DNA of 64,000 nt from Pterois miles (GCA_947000775.1 CAMQGK010000001.1:2407001-2471000); one strand, 5' to 3'. Shown: positions 48,293-60,988, counted from the stretch's first letter. Notes: generated by a model from the sequence alone, not told the origin. A program made the numbers and translations.

Positions 48293-48879
48293 AGGGCTGT
48301 CAAAGTTAATGCATTAGCGCAATTGATCTTTCAGTGGCTGTAGTGAGCTCAGTTTTAAAGCGAGAAGATATTGTCGTCATTTGAAACTAGAAAACCAAAT
48401 TAATCCATAAGTACCAACCGTTTCATATTAACTTCTTGCAAAGGAGGTTAAACAATGCTCCACATTTGTGCTAAATGTTGACCTCTGACCTCTAGATATG
48501 TGAATGTAAATGGGTTCTGTGGGTACCCACCAGTCTCCCCTTTACAGACATGCCCACTTTATGATAATCACAGTCAGTCTGGATCAAGTCATAGTCAGTC
48601 AGCACACTGACACACTGACAGCTGTTGTTGCCTGTTGGGCTGCAGTTTGCCATGTTGTGATTTGAGCTTTTTTATGCTAAATGCAGTACCATCAATACAA
48701 TATTATTTTTCATTGTTTCGTGTTGTTAACTGATTTCCAATAATAAATATATGCATACATTTGCATAAAGCAGCATATTTGCCCACTCCTATGTTGATAA
48801 GAGTATTAAATACTTGACAAATCTCCCTTTAAGGTACATTTTGAACAGCTATTAAATATTTTAATCGATTGACAGCCCT
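48293..48879. mobile_element. MITE, agggctgtcaaagttaa family, full length
   Basis: The left end AGGGCTGTCAAAGTTAATGC and the right end TTAATCGATTGACAGCCCT are inverted copies. Core blocks are GTTTTAAAGCGAGAAGATATTGTCG, CCACCAGTCTCCCCTTTACAGACATGCCCACTT, CACTGACAGCTGTTGTTGCCTGTTGGGC and GTTAACTGATTTCCAATAATAAATAT. About 587 bases, no transposase; the ends suggest a hAT-type origin. Confidence 0.8.
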
Positions 48880-48942
48880 AATCGCTTCATATTTTATAAG
48901 CTGCTCACGTTTTGATTGTAAAATCAAAGGAATGCATAGTAC

Positions 48943-49517
48943 TTAAAGGATAACTTTTTCAACCTGGACCCTATTTTATGTTTTTGTGTCTAAAAAGTGA
49001 CTAATAGGGGCAACAGTTTTTTAAACTGATCCAGTTTTGAGGGAGAACGCTGCAGCTGCCAAATGCTAAATGAGCTGTGAGGGCGAGAGAGCGTCAGTGT
49101 AATGTTAAGTTAATTAAAAGTCTGTTTGTTTTTGCCTCTGACACACACTTATTGTTATTAAAAGTGTCTATTTTTCACTCTTGATCTGGTCTGTTATGTC
49201 CAAGTCCCGCTCAACAAGAAATCTCAAACTCAAAAAATCAACAAACTCTCGTGCTCCCACCGTGGATGTATTCCGCTATTCAACCGTTGTCTTATATTAA
49301 AAATCAGAGCCTGTTGTGGGAAAAACAAGCACTTTTAATGGACATAAATGACGGTGCCAGCTTGCCCCAGTAGCTCCATATTGCAGCCTGTGAGCAGCTG
49401 CCGTCTACAGCGTTCTCCCTCAATACTGGACCAATTCCAGAAATTATTGTCCCCATTAGTCACTTAGACACAAAAACATGGGAAAAAAAAGTTGAAAATA
49501 GCAAAGTTACCTCTTAA
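48943..49517. mobile_element. MITE with ~70-bp inverted ends and TTAA at both borders
   Basis: The left end is TTAAAGGATAACTTTTTCAACC... TTTTTGTGTCTAAAAAGTGACTAATAGGGG. The right end is CCCCATTAGTCACTTAGACACAAAAACATGGG ... GTTGAAAATAGCAAAGTTACCTCTTAA. TTAA at 48943-48946 and 49514-49517 fits a piggyBac-type target site. No coding region. Confidence 0.8.
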
Positions 49518-49654
49518 ATACAGCTCCTGGTTTCTTTCATCCACTGCTGAGAGTCTATATGGGTGTAAGTGTGTGAATACACTTTACATGTTGGTGAGTA
49601 AGCAGTGAACTTGTGAACTGTATAAGTACGTGTCTTTGTTTGTGTGTGTTCACT

Positions 49655-49685
49655 GCGTGCGCGCGCGTGCGTGCGTGCGTGCGTG

Positions 49686-49759
<74 letters not shown>
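49655..49759. repeat. GCGTGC/GT compound microsatellite
   Basis: GTGCGCGCGCGTGCGTGCGTGCGTGCGTGG followed by about 35 GT units; a potential Z-DNA former. Confidence 0.97.
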
Positions 49760-49761
<2 letters not shown>

Positions 49762-50975
49762 TTGTGTGCAAGGCCTGGTCTGATGACATTATCGGAGTTG
49801 GTAATCTGCTCTGTAATTGCCTGCTGCTGACACGGCAGCCAGGCTGATATGGCTGCAGAATAAACAGACTGTTAACAAGTAGAGGGAGCTCGTCTCCACT
49901 TGATCCGCACGGCGCAGTGTGACATCTGGACGGCACGAATCAGGGAGAGACAGACCAACAGACAGACCGACAGACAGATAGATAGATAGACAGACAGAGA
50001 AGCAGGAGGGAGAGATGAGAACTATGTGGCAGAAAGAAGGGGGAGTGAAGCTTGTGACGGAGAGATGTAGAGGAGGAGAGGCGATAGCGACGTCTAGAAA
50101 TGTGTGCTATTGTGAGATTTACCTCAATTGTTTTTTACTCCATGATAAAATATATTCACCTCACCAACTTTTGCTTAAAATGTAGAGTTGTATTACTCTG
50201 TCGTCCTCAAGGCTCGGTCAAATTGCATCCCAGAAAACACATCACATTGAAACTAGTGCAAATTTGCAGTAGCTGTGACCACTTACACACATGCAAAACT
50301 GGCTGACTAACAGACAGAATGAGCCATAGAGCTGCTAAAAACGTGTGGTTTCTCTCTGTTAGTTAATTGTGTATCTGTATGTACAATAAAGGAGAAATAC
50401 AGTAGATCCACACAAATACAGATATGATAAAAAAAAAAATATTCCTTCCAAATAGCGATTCATTGTTGTTTTTACCCGTGTAGCATAAATGAGCTGGTAA
50501 ATGTTATGATAATGTGATATCGGATCGGTGCATGGACTTGCATACTCGCTGATACCCGATCCAGCATTTTAGGCTGTTTCGGAGGCATTTCTGGCATTAG
50601 TACTGGTGTCAGAGGACAGAATGACTGCAAAGTCAAGGGGATGATGATGGCACATTTAGAGAGTCAACCACCAAGTCGATTAAAGATAATGATCTTATGA
50701 ATAACACATTCATATATTATTAATAGTTTTGGTTATATCCAGTCTGTCCTTTGTAAATTATACAAAAGACACATTTCAGCAAAGAAAGTTAACTCTTTAG
50801 ATAATTGATTATTTGAGTAAATTGCAAAGCGAATACGCCAAAAAGGTGTATGTTTTATATCATTGTAAACTGAATATCTGTGGGTTTTAGACTGATGGTC
50901 AAACAAAAAACAAGCCATTAACCTTGCTACATGACCTTGGTCTCTGGAAAAATGTTTGTTTACTTTGTTTTGTGT

Positions 50976-51343
50976 AGGGCTGTAAAAGTTAAGGCGATAA
51001 CACATATTCATTTCAGCACCACTAATTTCTTTAACACATTAATGCAACTTGCAGCTTTAGGTTGTAGGCCATAACATGGCAGTTTGCCATGTTATGATTT
51101 GAACACATTTTTCTGCTACATGCAGAACCTGTGAGGATTTCTGGACAATATTTGTCATTGTTTTGTGTTGTTAACTGATTTCCAATAATAAGTATAAACA
51201 TATATTTGCATAAAGCAGCATACTTGTCCACTCCCATATTGATAAGAGTATTAAATACTTGGCAAATCTCCCTTTAAGATACATTTTGAACAGATAAAAA
51301 TGTGATTAATAGTGATTACATATTTTAATTGCTTGATAGCCCT
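50976..51343. mobile_element. MITE, agggctgtcaaagttaa family, internally deleted
   Basis: The left end AGGGCTGTAAAAGTTAAGGCGATAAC and the right end TTTAATTGCTTGATAGCCCT correspond to those at 48293-48879. The central 'caccagtctcccctttacag' section is missing, so about 370 instead of 587 bases remain. Confidence 0.8.
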
Positions 51344-52332
51344 AGCTTTTTGATATTCTCTGACATTTTATAACCAAACAACAACCCCATTTATCAAGAA
51401 AATAATTAAAGTAGATTAATTGATAATTGTCAGCTGCAGCCCTTGTATTGGCTGACATCCAGAACAGTCTCTTAAAAATGTCTTGGAAGTAAATGTTTTA
51501 GGATTTGAGGACAATAAATTGCTCTGAAACAGAAGTGGAGGAGGACAAAATGATCCTGGTACTGTCTACCGCTGAAATGTTGTCTATATCCTTATGTCGA
51601 AACAAAACAATCTAAAAAGGGGAATTGGATGATCTCCTTCAACTAGGTTGTATTGGGCCCTCAAACTTCCTCCATTCAAGGACAGAAAACATTAAATTAG
51701 TATTTGGGCAATTTTATACCTGTTATTAATAGTTTGACAGCAGAGAGATGACAGCAAACGAAATGGAGAAAGACATACTTTAGGGAATGAAACAGGAAAA
51801 AATGAAATTGAAAGACAAAGGGATGATAGGGAGAGATATGTGAGAGATAGTGGGGTACAGATAATACAGAGAATTATAGATAAAGAAGTGAGACAGAGGC
51901 TGGGAGAGGATAAAGGGAGAGTGAAACAAAAGGCCGTGGAGGGACAACCACCAGAGATTCAGGCAGAAACAGAGAGAGGAACGAGACTCTAGTTAATATG
52001 AGAAACTGTCCCATGTGAAATGCAGCATATGGGCCGATCAGGAGCGTCTCTAGTGCGTCCAGGGGAAGGCTGTCTGGGGTTTGTAGTCTTTCCCAACCAG
52101 CCTTCATCAGAGATACAGCTTAAACCAAATATGGAACATATTATTTTCACATCCTTCTTAAAGGAACGGTTTTTGAAAAATACAAGACTTGGATGAGAGG
52201 ATCAGTTCCACTCTCAAGTCCAGGCAGCATCCAATTAGCATAGCTTAGCATAAAGACTGGAAATAATGAGAAACAGCTAGCTGGACTTCTTCCAAAGGTA
52301 ACAAAAATTTCACTAATTAATATGTCATATCT

Positions 52333-52688
52333 AGGGCTGTCAAAGTTAATGTGATAATAATGTGATAATGCAAATTCATTTTACTACTACTACTTTCTTC
52401 AATGCATTAATGTTTTGTGCTCAGTTGAAGTGAAGATACTGGTATCATATGAAAATAGAAAATTTAATGAATCCATGTCATCATGTCACACTAGATTGTC
52501 GAGAAGGAGGCTAAATAACGCTCCTAACGCTCAATTTTAGCAAGGAAAATCTGGCATTTTCAAAGGGGTCCCTTGACCTCTGACCTCAAGATATGTGAAT
52601 GAAAATGGGTTCTCTGGGTACCCATGAGGCTCCCCTTTACAGACATGCCCACTTCATGATAATCACATGCAGTTTGGGGCAAGTTATA
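52333..52688. mobile_element. MITE, agggctgtcaaagttaa family, right end missing
   Basis: AGGGCTGTCAAAGTTAATGTGATAATAATGTGATAATGC at the left; core blocks GAAGATACTGGTATCATATGAAAATAGAAAA, GGAGGCTAAATAACGCTCC and CAAAGGGGTCCCTTGACCTCTGACC; it stops after GCAGTTTGGGGCAAGTTA where the next element begins. Confidence 0.75.
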
Positions 52689-53153
52689 TGATGCCTTCAA
52701 AACTGTGTTTACGAGATGGGAAATCATGTACACGACATGTGTGGCGTTCAAGTGGTTAAGTCATGAAGAACACTGCTGCTGAGCAACAGCAATATTAATG
52801 TTATTGTCCGAGTCTAGAAGCCACAGAGGCTAACAATTTAGCAAGCTAGCAAGTGGGTAACATAATGAAGGAAATACAAAGACAGAATGTCAACATTTTC
52901 CTCAGACATATTCTAAAATTACAAGGAAAACTAAAATTACAATATATTAACTTATTATGCACCGATAAATGAACCTGGCCCCATCATTTCTCACAACGTC
53001 AACAAACACATCACAAGTCGTGAACTTGGAGCTTTCAGAAACTTTCCACTTACGAGGTCGTGAATACGACATGAGGGGGTTCATATGGACCCAACTCGCA
53101 CATGGTAAACATAGTAAACACGACCACATTTGAACATGACCACATTTGAAGGG
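52689..53153. mobile_element. MITE, 'tggtgccttcaaatggggtc' family
   Basis: TGATGCCTTCAAAACTGTGTTTACGAGATGGGAAATCATGTACACGACATGTGTGGCG at the left and AAACACGACCACATTTGAACATGACCACATTTGAAGGGCA at the right, where the terminal block is duplicated. The interior matches 29005-29458. Confidence 0.75.
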
Positions 53154-54732
53154 CAGTGCAGTGACTTCCTGGTTAGCTGCTCCTCCTGTTTTCGAAGCTG
53201 ACCAGCTACTGGCTGTAGCTTTATATTTAACAGAGAGACATGAGAGTGGCACCGACCTTTTCATCTAACTTTCATTAAGACAGCAAGTAACTGTATTTGC
53301 AAAAAATGTCAAACTATTCCTTTAAGACGGAGGCCAAAGCTGAGAGAGAACAGCTGCAGAAACATCCTGAAAGAAAGGAGATACAACATGTGGTCATAGT
53401 AGAAAAACATTCACATTAACAGCTCCGTCTGTAATGTTATGAAACATCTAAATGTAATTTTTAAAGGCACCAGATTTCAGGCAAAACTCAGCTCACACTC
53501 CCTCACAGTATAAAACTAGTGTTGTGACTGGGAGAAGCTGCCAATTTTCTTGGCAATGATTGTATTTGTTTACAGTAATCACCCTAATATCTCAAGATGA
53601 ACGTGTCAAAGATTTATTGATGTCAAAACGCTCCACGCAGCGACTTTAATTAGCTCAGCGAGATTAAAAACATGACTTTTCGTCCGTGAAAGACGTCCAT
53701 CAGGACGCTGGAGTGAAATCATCCAGCATTCAGTTAAATTATCAGTTCACTCAGTCTAGCGTCGCTGCCTCAGAGATGAAGTATGGCGTGTACTTAGCAT
53801 TTTGACTCCTTGCGATTCTGTGCCGTCAGAAACATGGATACAGCATAACAAGATGATGGACGCGTTACACAGCCTGCATATTGAAAGATAATAAAGGCGG
53901 CTGAAGCATCCGTCTTTGTCATCTCGCTTCTCTCCGACAGTGTGTGTTTGGTGCGAGCTGAGTAGCGGTGCAGACCGGCGCCGCCTGAACCGTTATTATT
54001 TAACACAACACTGTGAACTGCAGGAAACTCTCTGACTGGAAACAGGGTGTCTGTAGACGGATGTACAGTAACGATATGAATATCCTCTTACATGCATTTA
54101 TGTGTGTGTGCATCTTCTGAGGAGAGATGACTCATCCTCAGAACAGTAGATTATGTCTTTGTAATGAAGCTCCGTGATTGGACAGTTGCAGAAAACAGAC
54201 AAAACATCAGTCATCCCTCCATCTTTACATGTCTGTACCTCTTCCATCCATTCAGTGGTTCTTCTGGGTCCTCCTTTACTAGTCCCTTCATCCCTCTAAA
54301 CATCCCTCCAATCCTCACAAGCTTCCATCTGTCCATCCTTTTATCCCTCTATCCTCCTGCACATCAATTCATTTGTTCATCTTTTCCTCTATATCCCGTC
54401 TTTTCTGTCATATTCCCTCAATGCTCCATCCTTGCTTTGGTTGTGGCTCAGGTGGTAGTAGTGTGTCCTAAGACACTGAATCCCAAACATCTACCTTACA
54501 TGCTAGCTCTTGGGGTGTAAGAAAATAGAGATTCACAAGTATGGCGATATTATGTTTTGCAATACTGTACAGATTCTCCAAAATGCTCTATTGATTTTTT
54601 TATTAACCTCTTAAAAATCCTATACTATTCTGTTTTTCTGAGCTTGTAGTGGGCTTAGTTTTGCATGGTCCAACAAACACAGGACTATCAACCAGGAGGC
54701 CGGTATTCGAGAATGGTGTTTTGTTTCGTCAT

Positions 54733-55250
54733 AGGGATGTTAATAATTAACCGTTTAACCGATAACCAATATTAAGCGTTTTAAACAATTAATGCTATCG
54801 GTTAAACGGTTAAAAGAAATATTAGTAATTAATTAAAAAGCTCTGAAAATTGCAGAGGAGTGGCTCATCACTTTAAGGAGAAAAGCTGGTCCACCTTAAG
54901 ACAGAGCCGGCGCAGATACAGGAAGTTGGCTCTGGACGTCCAGATGAGGAGTTGTAGCTCTTCAAATAAACTGTAGAAACACTGTCTGCTACAGCTACAT
55001 TCACAGCTGTAACACCACCAACAAACCCATGCTCACCACCGCCTGTTGATGGTGAACTGGAGACAGTGAACGCAGCACCGTGGCTGCAACAGTAACTCTC
55101 CTGAAGGTGAACTGGAGACTCAGTTGTCTATTGTGCTCATATACGACATGAGGCACAAATCTTGTCAGTTAACAGTTAATAATCCATTGACTGAACCAAC
55201 TAAACCATTAATGGTTATCGGTTAAACAAAAAAATTCAAAAGCATTATCT
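54733..55250. mobile_element. DNA-transposon-like element of the minisatellite-bearing family
   Basis: The left terminus AGGGATGTTAATAATTAACCGTTTAACCGATAACC is followed by GGAGAAAAGCTGGTCCACCTTAAGACAGAGCCGGCGCAGATACAGG, about one and a half 51-bp units (GATGGTGAACTGGAGACAGTGAACGCAGCACCGTGGCTGC ... CCTGAAGGTGAACTGG), and the end CCATTAATGGTTATCGGTTAAAC. The very right end is degraded. Confidence 0.65.
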
Positions 55251-55539
55251 GTTACATTGTTTGTATGTATTTTACTTAGTTTACAGACTTGTTTTAATCC
55301 CAACCATGATGTTTTTCTCAAACCTAAGTGAGTGGTTTTGTTGCCTAAACCAAACTGCTGCCTTTACTGTCGTTTTGTTGCGAGTCGTACAAATGACACA
55401 AAGAGCCTAAAACGAATACTCATGGCGTGGAATGTCCTTGTAATGTTGTGCTATTTATACGCCTTCCCATGAGATTGGGTTGTTTTCAGAGCACTCTATA
55501 AGTTACCGTCCTCCATAATTCAAATTCCTTCCTTCTGCC

Positions 55540-56240
55540 ATCTCATTATTCCTCCATCCCTTCAAGTCATCCTGTTCTACATGTATCTCCACCATTTCCT
55601 GCATCCTCCCATCTCTCAATCACCCATCCATGTTGTTATTATTCTGTCCCTCCATCCCTCCATATCCTGTCTTTAATATTCCACCTTGCTTCCTCCATAA
55701 CTTCTTCTTGCTCTCTTGTTTGTGACAATCCCTCCATTAGTCCATTCCTATGACAATCCATAAATCCATTCATCTTTCCTGTGTTCCTCCATTCATTTTG
55801 CCATCCTTCTCCTCCTTCCTCCACCAATCCCTCCATCAGTCCTGTCCTCTCCCCATCCATAAATCCATTCATCTTTCCTCCATAAATCCATTCACCAATT
55901 TATCCATTCACCTTTCCTGCATCCAAGTCTCCATTCGTTTACACCTCTTACACCCATCTCTCCATCCATCCATCCATGCACTCCTCCTTTCAAACAACAG
56001 CCATTCATCAACCTCCTTCCTTTCCATCTCACATCCACCACTCGTTTCATCCCTCCATCCCTTGTTCCTACATCCACAATCCCATCCTTTCATACATATT
56101 CCATCACTGCTTTCTCCACTCACTCATCCCTCCAGTCCTTTTCCCATCTGTCTCCTCCATTACTCCTCTCCTTCTACCACCATTCCCTCCATATCGCCAC
56201 ATAAATCCCTTCCTGCATCCACCAGATTCTCCCTCCACCC
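55540..56240. repeat. CATCC/TCC-rich low-complexity region
   Basis: About 700 bases dominated by CCATCC, TCCATTCATC and TTCCTCC words. It yields long open frames on both strands that are compositional artefacts. Confidence 0.85.
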
Positions 56241-56395
56241 ATACAGACATGCATGCAGCTCCAGGCGCAGGCCCACATCCACCTCCAGGCCTCGGCGAAC
56301 CAGAATAGCCCCGATAAGTCAAATGATGATTCTGTCTTAATGAGCTGTGGAGAGCGAAGGCGTACATCAGCGGCTGTATTGACACTGTGACTCAG

Positions 56396-56498
<103 letters not shown>

Positions 56499-56599
56499 GC
56501 CTCGCTCTTCTGTAACGAGACAAATCTGATTCGGCCGAGCGCCGGAGAACATGCTGATGACGACAACGGTTAAACACGGACACACCGCCCTACCCCTCC

Positions 56600-56623
56600 A
56601 CACACACACACACCACACACACA

Positions 56624-56665
<42 letters not shown>
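56600..56665. repeat. (CA)n microsatellite
   Basis: CA units with two small interruptions; inverted relative to 56397-56494. Confidence 0.96.
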
Positions 56666-56668
<3 letters not shown>

Positions 56669-56940
56669 GTGTTTCCATGACTTTTGAGGACTTTACATTG
56701 ACTGACATTCATTTCCTGGAGACTTACCCTAATCCTAACTGTAACTGTTACTTGCCTAATCATAACCCTTACCCTAACTTCAACCTAAACCTAACCTCAC
56801 CCTAACCCACAACCAAGTCCTCACCCTAAAATATTCTGTTTTATGTTATTGGGACGTGCATTTTGTCCCCAAAAGGAAGTTGAGTCCCCACAATGTGACT
56901 GTGTAAACAGATTCATGTCCCCACAACATGAGTAATACAA
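56666..56940. repeat. Fish interspersed repeat with 'ccctaaccctaac' text between CA arrays
   Basis: TTGTGTTTCCATGACTTTTGAGGACTTTACATTGACTGACATTCATTTCCTGGAGACTTACCCTAATCC, then CCTAAACCTAACCTCACCCTAACCC, GGGACGTGCATTTTGTCCCCAAAAGG and GTCCCCACAACATGAG form a widespread teleost repeat that ends in CA arrays. The TAACCC-like words are part of it and not a telomere. Confidence 0.7.
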
Positions 56941-56956
56941 GCACACACACACCACG

Positions 56957-57020
<64 letters not shown>
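56940..57020. repeat. (CA)n microsatellite
   Basis: CACACACACACCACGCACG then about 28 CA units. Confidence 0.97.
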
Positions 57021-57025
<5 letters not shown>

Positions 57026-57149
57026 CCTCCTCCACCCCTCCAATTACATCCCTTTGGTTAATCTTCCCTATCGCAATTGTACTGCTGGCAGAATGACAAC
57101 CTTCTGGATTGTGAGCGCAATCGGTGTTATGAGTCTGCTTTTGAAGCAC

Positions 57150-57151
<2 letters not shown>

Positions 57152-57197
<46 letters not shown>
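57152..57197. repeat. (GT)n microsatellite
   Basis: About 23 GT units; convergent with the preceding CA array. Confidence 0.97.
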
Positions 57198-58210
57198 AAG
57201 TCTTTGCATATTAGCACATTTGCATCTGTGTATACTGTATGTGCTGAAATTGGATTAATCCATTATTGATTTGAATCAAGTTTTAGATTAAAGGTGCCCT
57301 GTGGAGTTTATTTGTACACGATTGTGTTTACTTTCTACAATCGGCCGCCCCACGGTTAACAAACATATAAAATGCATTTCCTTGCTGGTAATATTGCAAA
57401 ATATGACTATTCGTGGTGTGTGAAGCTGCATTCAGAGACAAACAGCACTGCACCCTCTTTAAGTTCATGTTCATAGCAACATGGGACTCTTTCGGATAAT
57501 GTAACATGTCATATGAGTTGTTATTATAACCACCAGTTTTAATTATTTCTCCTTTGTTTCTGGGAAATTGCGTTTTGTTTGTGATTTTGGCATGGTGGAC
57601 AGCTCAAAATACCACAATACCCATGAGTCTCGGCTACAGTTGCTATGAAAAAACAGCCAGAGGCTTGAATCAGAGCAGTAGAAAATCTAATACGCTTCGT
57701 CGTTGAATTTGAGAAAAACAACTGAATTCAGCCAGAGTTGATTCAAAACTCAGTCATGTTTGACTTCAGCTCACCATTGACAATGCACATATAATTGTAA
57801 GCTCTGTGACTGGATTTTTTTTTTTTTTGCCAAAATGCACTCTGGGAGTCGTAGTTAACATGTTTTTTGAGCCATTTATTTTCTCCCTCCGTTGTTAATC
57901 TTTTGTACTGATGAGTCAACTGGGAGAATTTCATGTCAGTTCAAGCCGTTGAAGTGCTCGAACTGTGAATCAAAAATTACAAACAACCAAAAAACTCACC
58001 CCACTCTGTAACTGTATGGGACTACAGCCTGTTCTCAGTCCCACGGTGTCCAATACTGACGCTTTGTCGTCTGTGTTCAATACTAGTGTGAGACATCCTT
58101 TAGCGCCGGTATGCAACACACCAGGCTTTCTATTAACTACGATGTAAACCCATCTGCGTTAACACTAATTCACTCAAGGAAAGCTCTGTGCTCACGTAGC
58201 TTAGAGGGTT

Positions 58211-58870
58211 TTAATCAGTCATTTTGATCTCAGTCGACTAAGCTTTCTTTAGTTGATTATTCTGTCGTTTTTATGTTTTTTCATGTTGAATAACTTATTC
58301 CTAAAACCTGGTCCAGACCAGCCACATGGACAGCGTGTGGTCTACCTGTTGTTTGTTATTTGCATTTCTTCAAGAGATTCGAGGTCTTACCTATTTTTGA
58401 CGCGAGCCGCACAATGGAAGTGATCATTTGACTGTATATTGACATCATACCATCAACATTAGTACACTTTCAATGTAGAAAATGTTGCAGACATGATGCA
58501 GTGACTCCTCCATGAGGGGTTGTTAATTGTTAATTATTACTATTATTTACAAATTATTGGTGACAAATTATTATCTGTCCAAAGTAAATATAAATGACAT
58601 TTATAATGAAATGAAATGGCCATCATGAAAGTCAAAATGTAGAAAGAGCAGCAGCAGAAACGCTGCAGAAATGCAGCTGGAAAGCAGTGGCCTGTCTGGC
58701 GAGATGAGCACATCTCTGGCAAACACAAGACTTAAAAGTGATGCTTTTGTGTGATTCTTTGTGGAGAAACTCAGTTTCACAGATCTGTCAATTAAATCAA
58801 CCAATAGATTAGTCGACAGAAGCGTTAAATCGACTAAGAATTGAAGAACCGATTGAATAAAGACAGCCCT
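58211..58870. mobile_element. hAT-like non-autonomous element
   Basis: The left part is TTAATCAGTCATTTTGATCTCAGTCGACTAAGCTTTCTTTAGTTGATTATTCTGTCG. The right part is ATCAACCAATAGATTAGTCGACAGAAGCGTTAAATCGACTAAGAATTGAAG ... GACAGCCCT. The opposing 'agtcgactaa' blocks and the GACAGCCCT end fit a hAT MITE. The interior has no transposase-like frame. Confidence 0.6.
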
Positions 58871-60877
58871 AATTTATGTTTATGCTCCTGATTATGTTTT
58901 GTGTGCTTGTGTCAATGTTTGTGCAGTTTACATCTATTTATCTGATTCTGTGAGTTTTTGCCACTCCCTCACCGGCCTCCACTAAACGCTGTACTGTTAT
59001 CAGTGACTGGGGTCCGGACACTCAGTCACCACAGCTGGCTTTTACTCCACACTTGGCTTCAGATCAGCACGGCTCGGCTAGTACTAATGATAATGAAGCA
59101 AGTCGCCCCCAGCAATTAATGCACTTAGCTCCTAATGATGATTAACTGTGGACTGTATTTGATTTAGGAAGTTGATAAGCTGCCTCCAAACACAAACAGG
59201 TTAATTAGTATCATGTCTCGGTTGAAGGAGGTTTCAGGAGGAACCGGACTGCTCAGATGTGAACAGCTTTGTTTAGTCCTTCAGATCCTCTGATCCCTTT
59301 AAGACTGTGAATATTTTGTCCTTGTTTTATAAGGAGAAATTATGATGGAGACATCAAAAGGAAGAGTTGTCATTGTGAATCTCTAGAGAGTGAAAGACAC
59401 GGGCAGGCTTTCTCCTCTCTCTTCATCCACTTATGGCGTATCCTGTCATGCAATTATCTGCCTCGCTGGATGACTTTTAGAGCCTCTTTTTATTCTTAAT
59501 CATATCATTTAGTTACGGTTTACACGTTGCCGAGAGCATCTGAGCGTGATGCGCTGTGTCACTGATCTGCTCTGCTGCTACAGCATGAAGATAGACAATC
59601 AGGCAGAGTCATAATCAAAATGCCGAGCTAGCCTGAGCATCTCCATGAGGCGCCTTCCTCATCAGCGTAGGTTATTTTACATTGTGCGGATGTTTGTGGT
59701 TAGTTGTACCTGGATGATGAGCAGCTTCACCTTTTAATCAAAATACCAGATCTGACTCACTGAGGTCCATCATTTAAGCAAAACCTCTTTTTCTCCAATG
59801 AAAATGTTATTTGTGTAGCCCGATATTACATACAGTGTCTTAATATGAGTTTCTAATCTCTAAGATGACAAGAAAATCCTTCTTTAATGACCCGAAAAAC
59901 TGGAAGAAGTCTCACAAGGTCTCTGTTACCAATGGCGACGGCATTTCACAAGTTGGGAGTGAGACTGTGATGAATGAATCAGTTGATTGATTGTTTTTTT
60001 TTAAAAATGAATTGACTTGGGATTGACTTGCCCAAGAAAAAAAATGACCTGAGATTTGGACCGAATGACTCGCATGTCTGATCAGAAGTAAGATGAAACA
60101 CAAACGTTTTAGAGAATGGTTGCAGAAACCCCAGCTGTGTAAAAAAAAAAAAAAAAAAAGTATCTCAAAACAAGTTATTTAATTGATATGAAGCCAGACC
60201 CTTTTCATTTCTGTTGTTTTTCAGTTCGTGCTCCTGTCAGATTGTATTTCTATCAGCTCCTTCATTGTCCCATTTGTTCTTTTTGTTCTGTTCTTCAGTA
60301 ATTTACTGTTAGATTTTATCTTGTTTTGCATCATGTTCTTTGGTTCCTTTTGTATTGAAAAAGCTGATAATAACTTTAATTACAAAGTGTGATATAATCC
60401 AAGTGAAATGAGTCAAGCATGTCTGTGTTAGTGTTTTATTCCCACTGCAAATAAGACTATTTTGAAACCCATTGTCTTTTAATTGATGCCTATAATAGCT
60501 ACTATTTTGCAGATATGATATCTATTTATAAATCTGATATTTTATTAAGACTCTGTATCTACAGAATAGAAAAGCAGCATTTAGGCCTCCATGAAACACT
60601 GAAACTCTCCAACATGCTAACAAGGTTTTTAGGCTGGCTGGCAGCCGTTCATGGCACGTTGAAGCAGAATGTGTTGTTGTTTATAGACGCCCCACCACCA
60701 CCAACACCAGCAGCAGCAGCAGCACCACCCTCCTCCCAACTAAAGCTGTCAAATAAGATTTTGTCATCCTCACCTCAGCTTTATTGACAGCAGATATAAA
60801 TATATATCCCACCAACTGTTATATTTCATTTTTGTGAAATGGAAGACATTTGTTTTATACTCATCAGCAATCTGGAT

Positions 60878-60879
<2 letters not shown>

Positions 60880-60918
<39 letters not shown>

Positions 60919-60935
60919 GATTTAGATATTTTTAG

Positions 60936-60988
<53 letters not shown>

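Larger units (their letters stand above)
52158..53325. mobile_element. TTAA-flanked MITE interrupted by two later insertions
   Basis: The left arm 52158-52325 (TTAAAGGAACGGTTTTTGAAAAATAC ... AGCTTAGCATAAAGACTGGAAATAATGAGAAACAGCTAGC) and right arm about 53157-53325 (ACTTCCTGGTTAGCTGC ... AAAAAATGTCAAACTATTCCTTTAA) are the two halves of one common fish MITE with inverted ends and TTAA borders. Between them sit a copy of the agggctgtc family (52333-52688) and one of the tggtgcc family (52689-53153). Confidence 0.75.

Noticed and set aside
55639..56385. Open frames of up to 196 codons in the CATCC-rich region
   Set aside because: Composition artefact; overlapping frames on both strands; no conserved motif.
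56740..56830. CCCTAACCC-like words, possible interstitial telomere
   Set aside because: Irregular and embedded in a known kind of fish interspersed repeat next to CA arrays.
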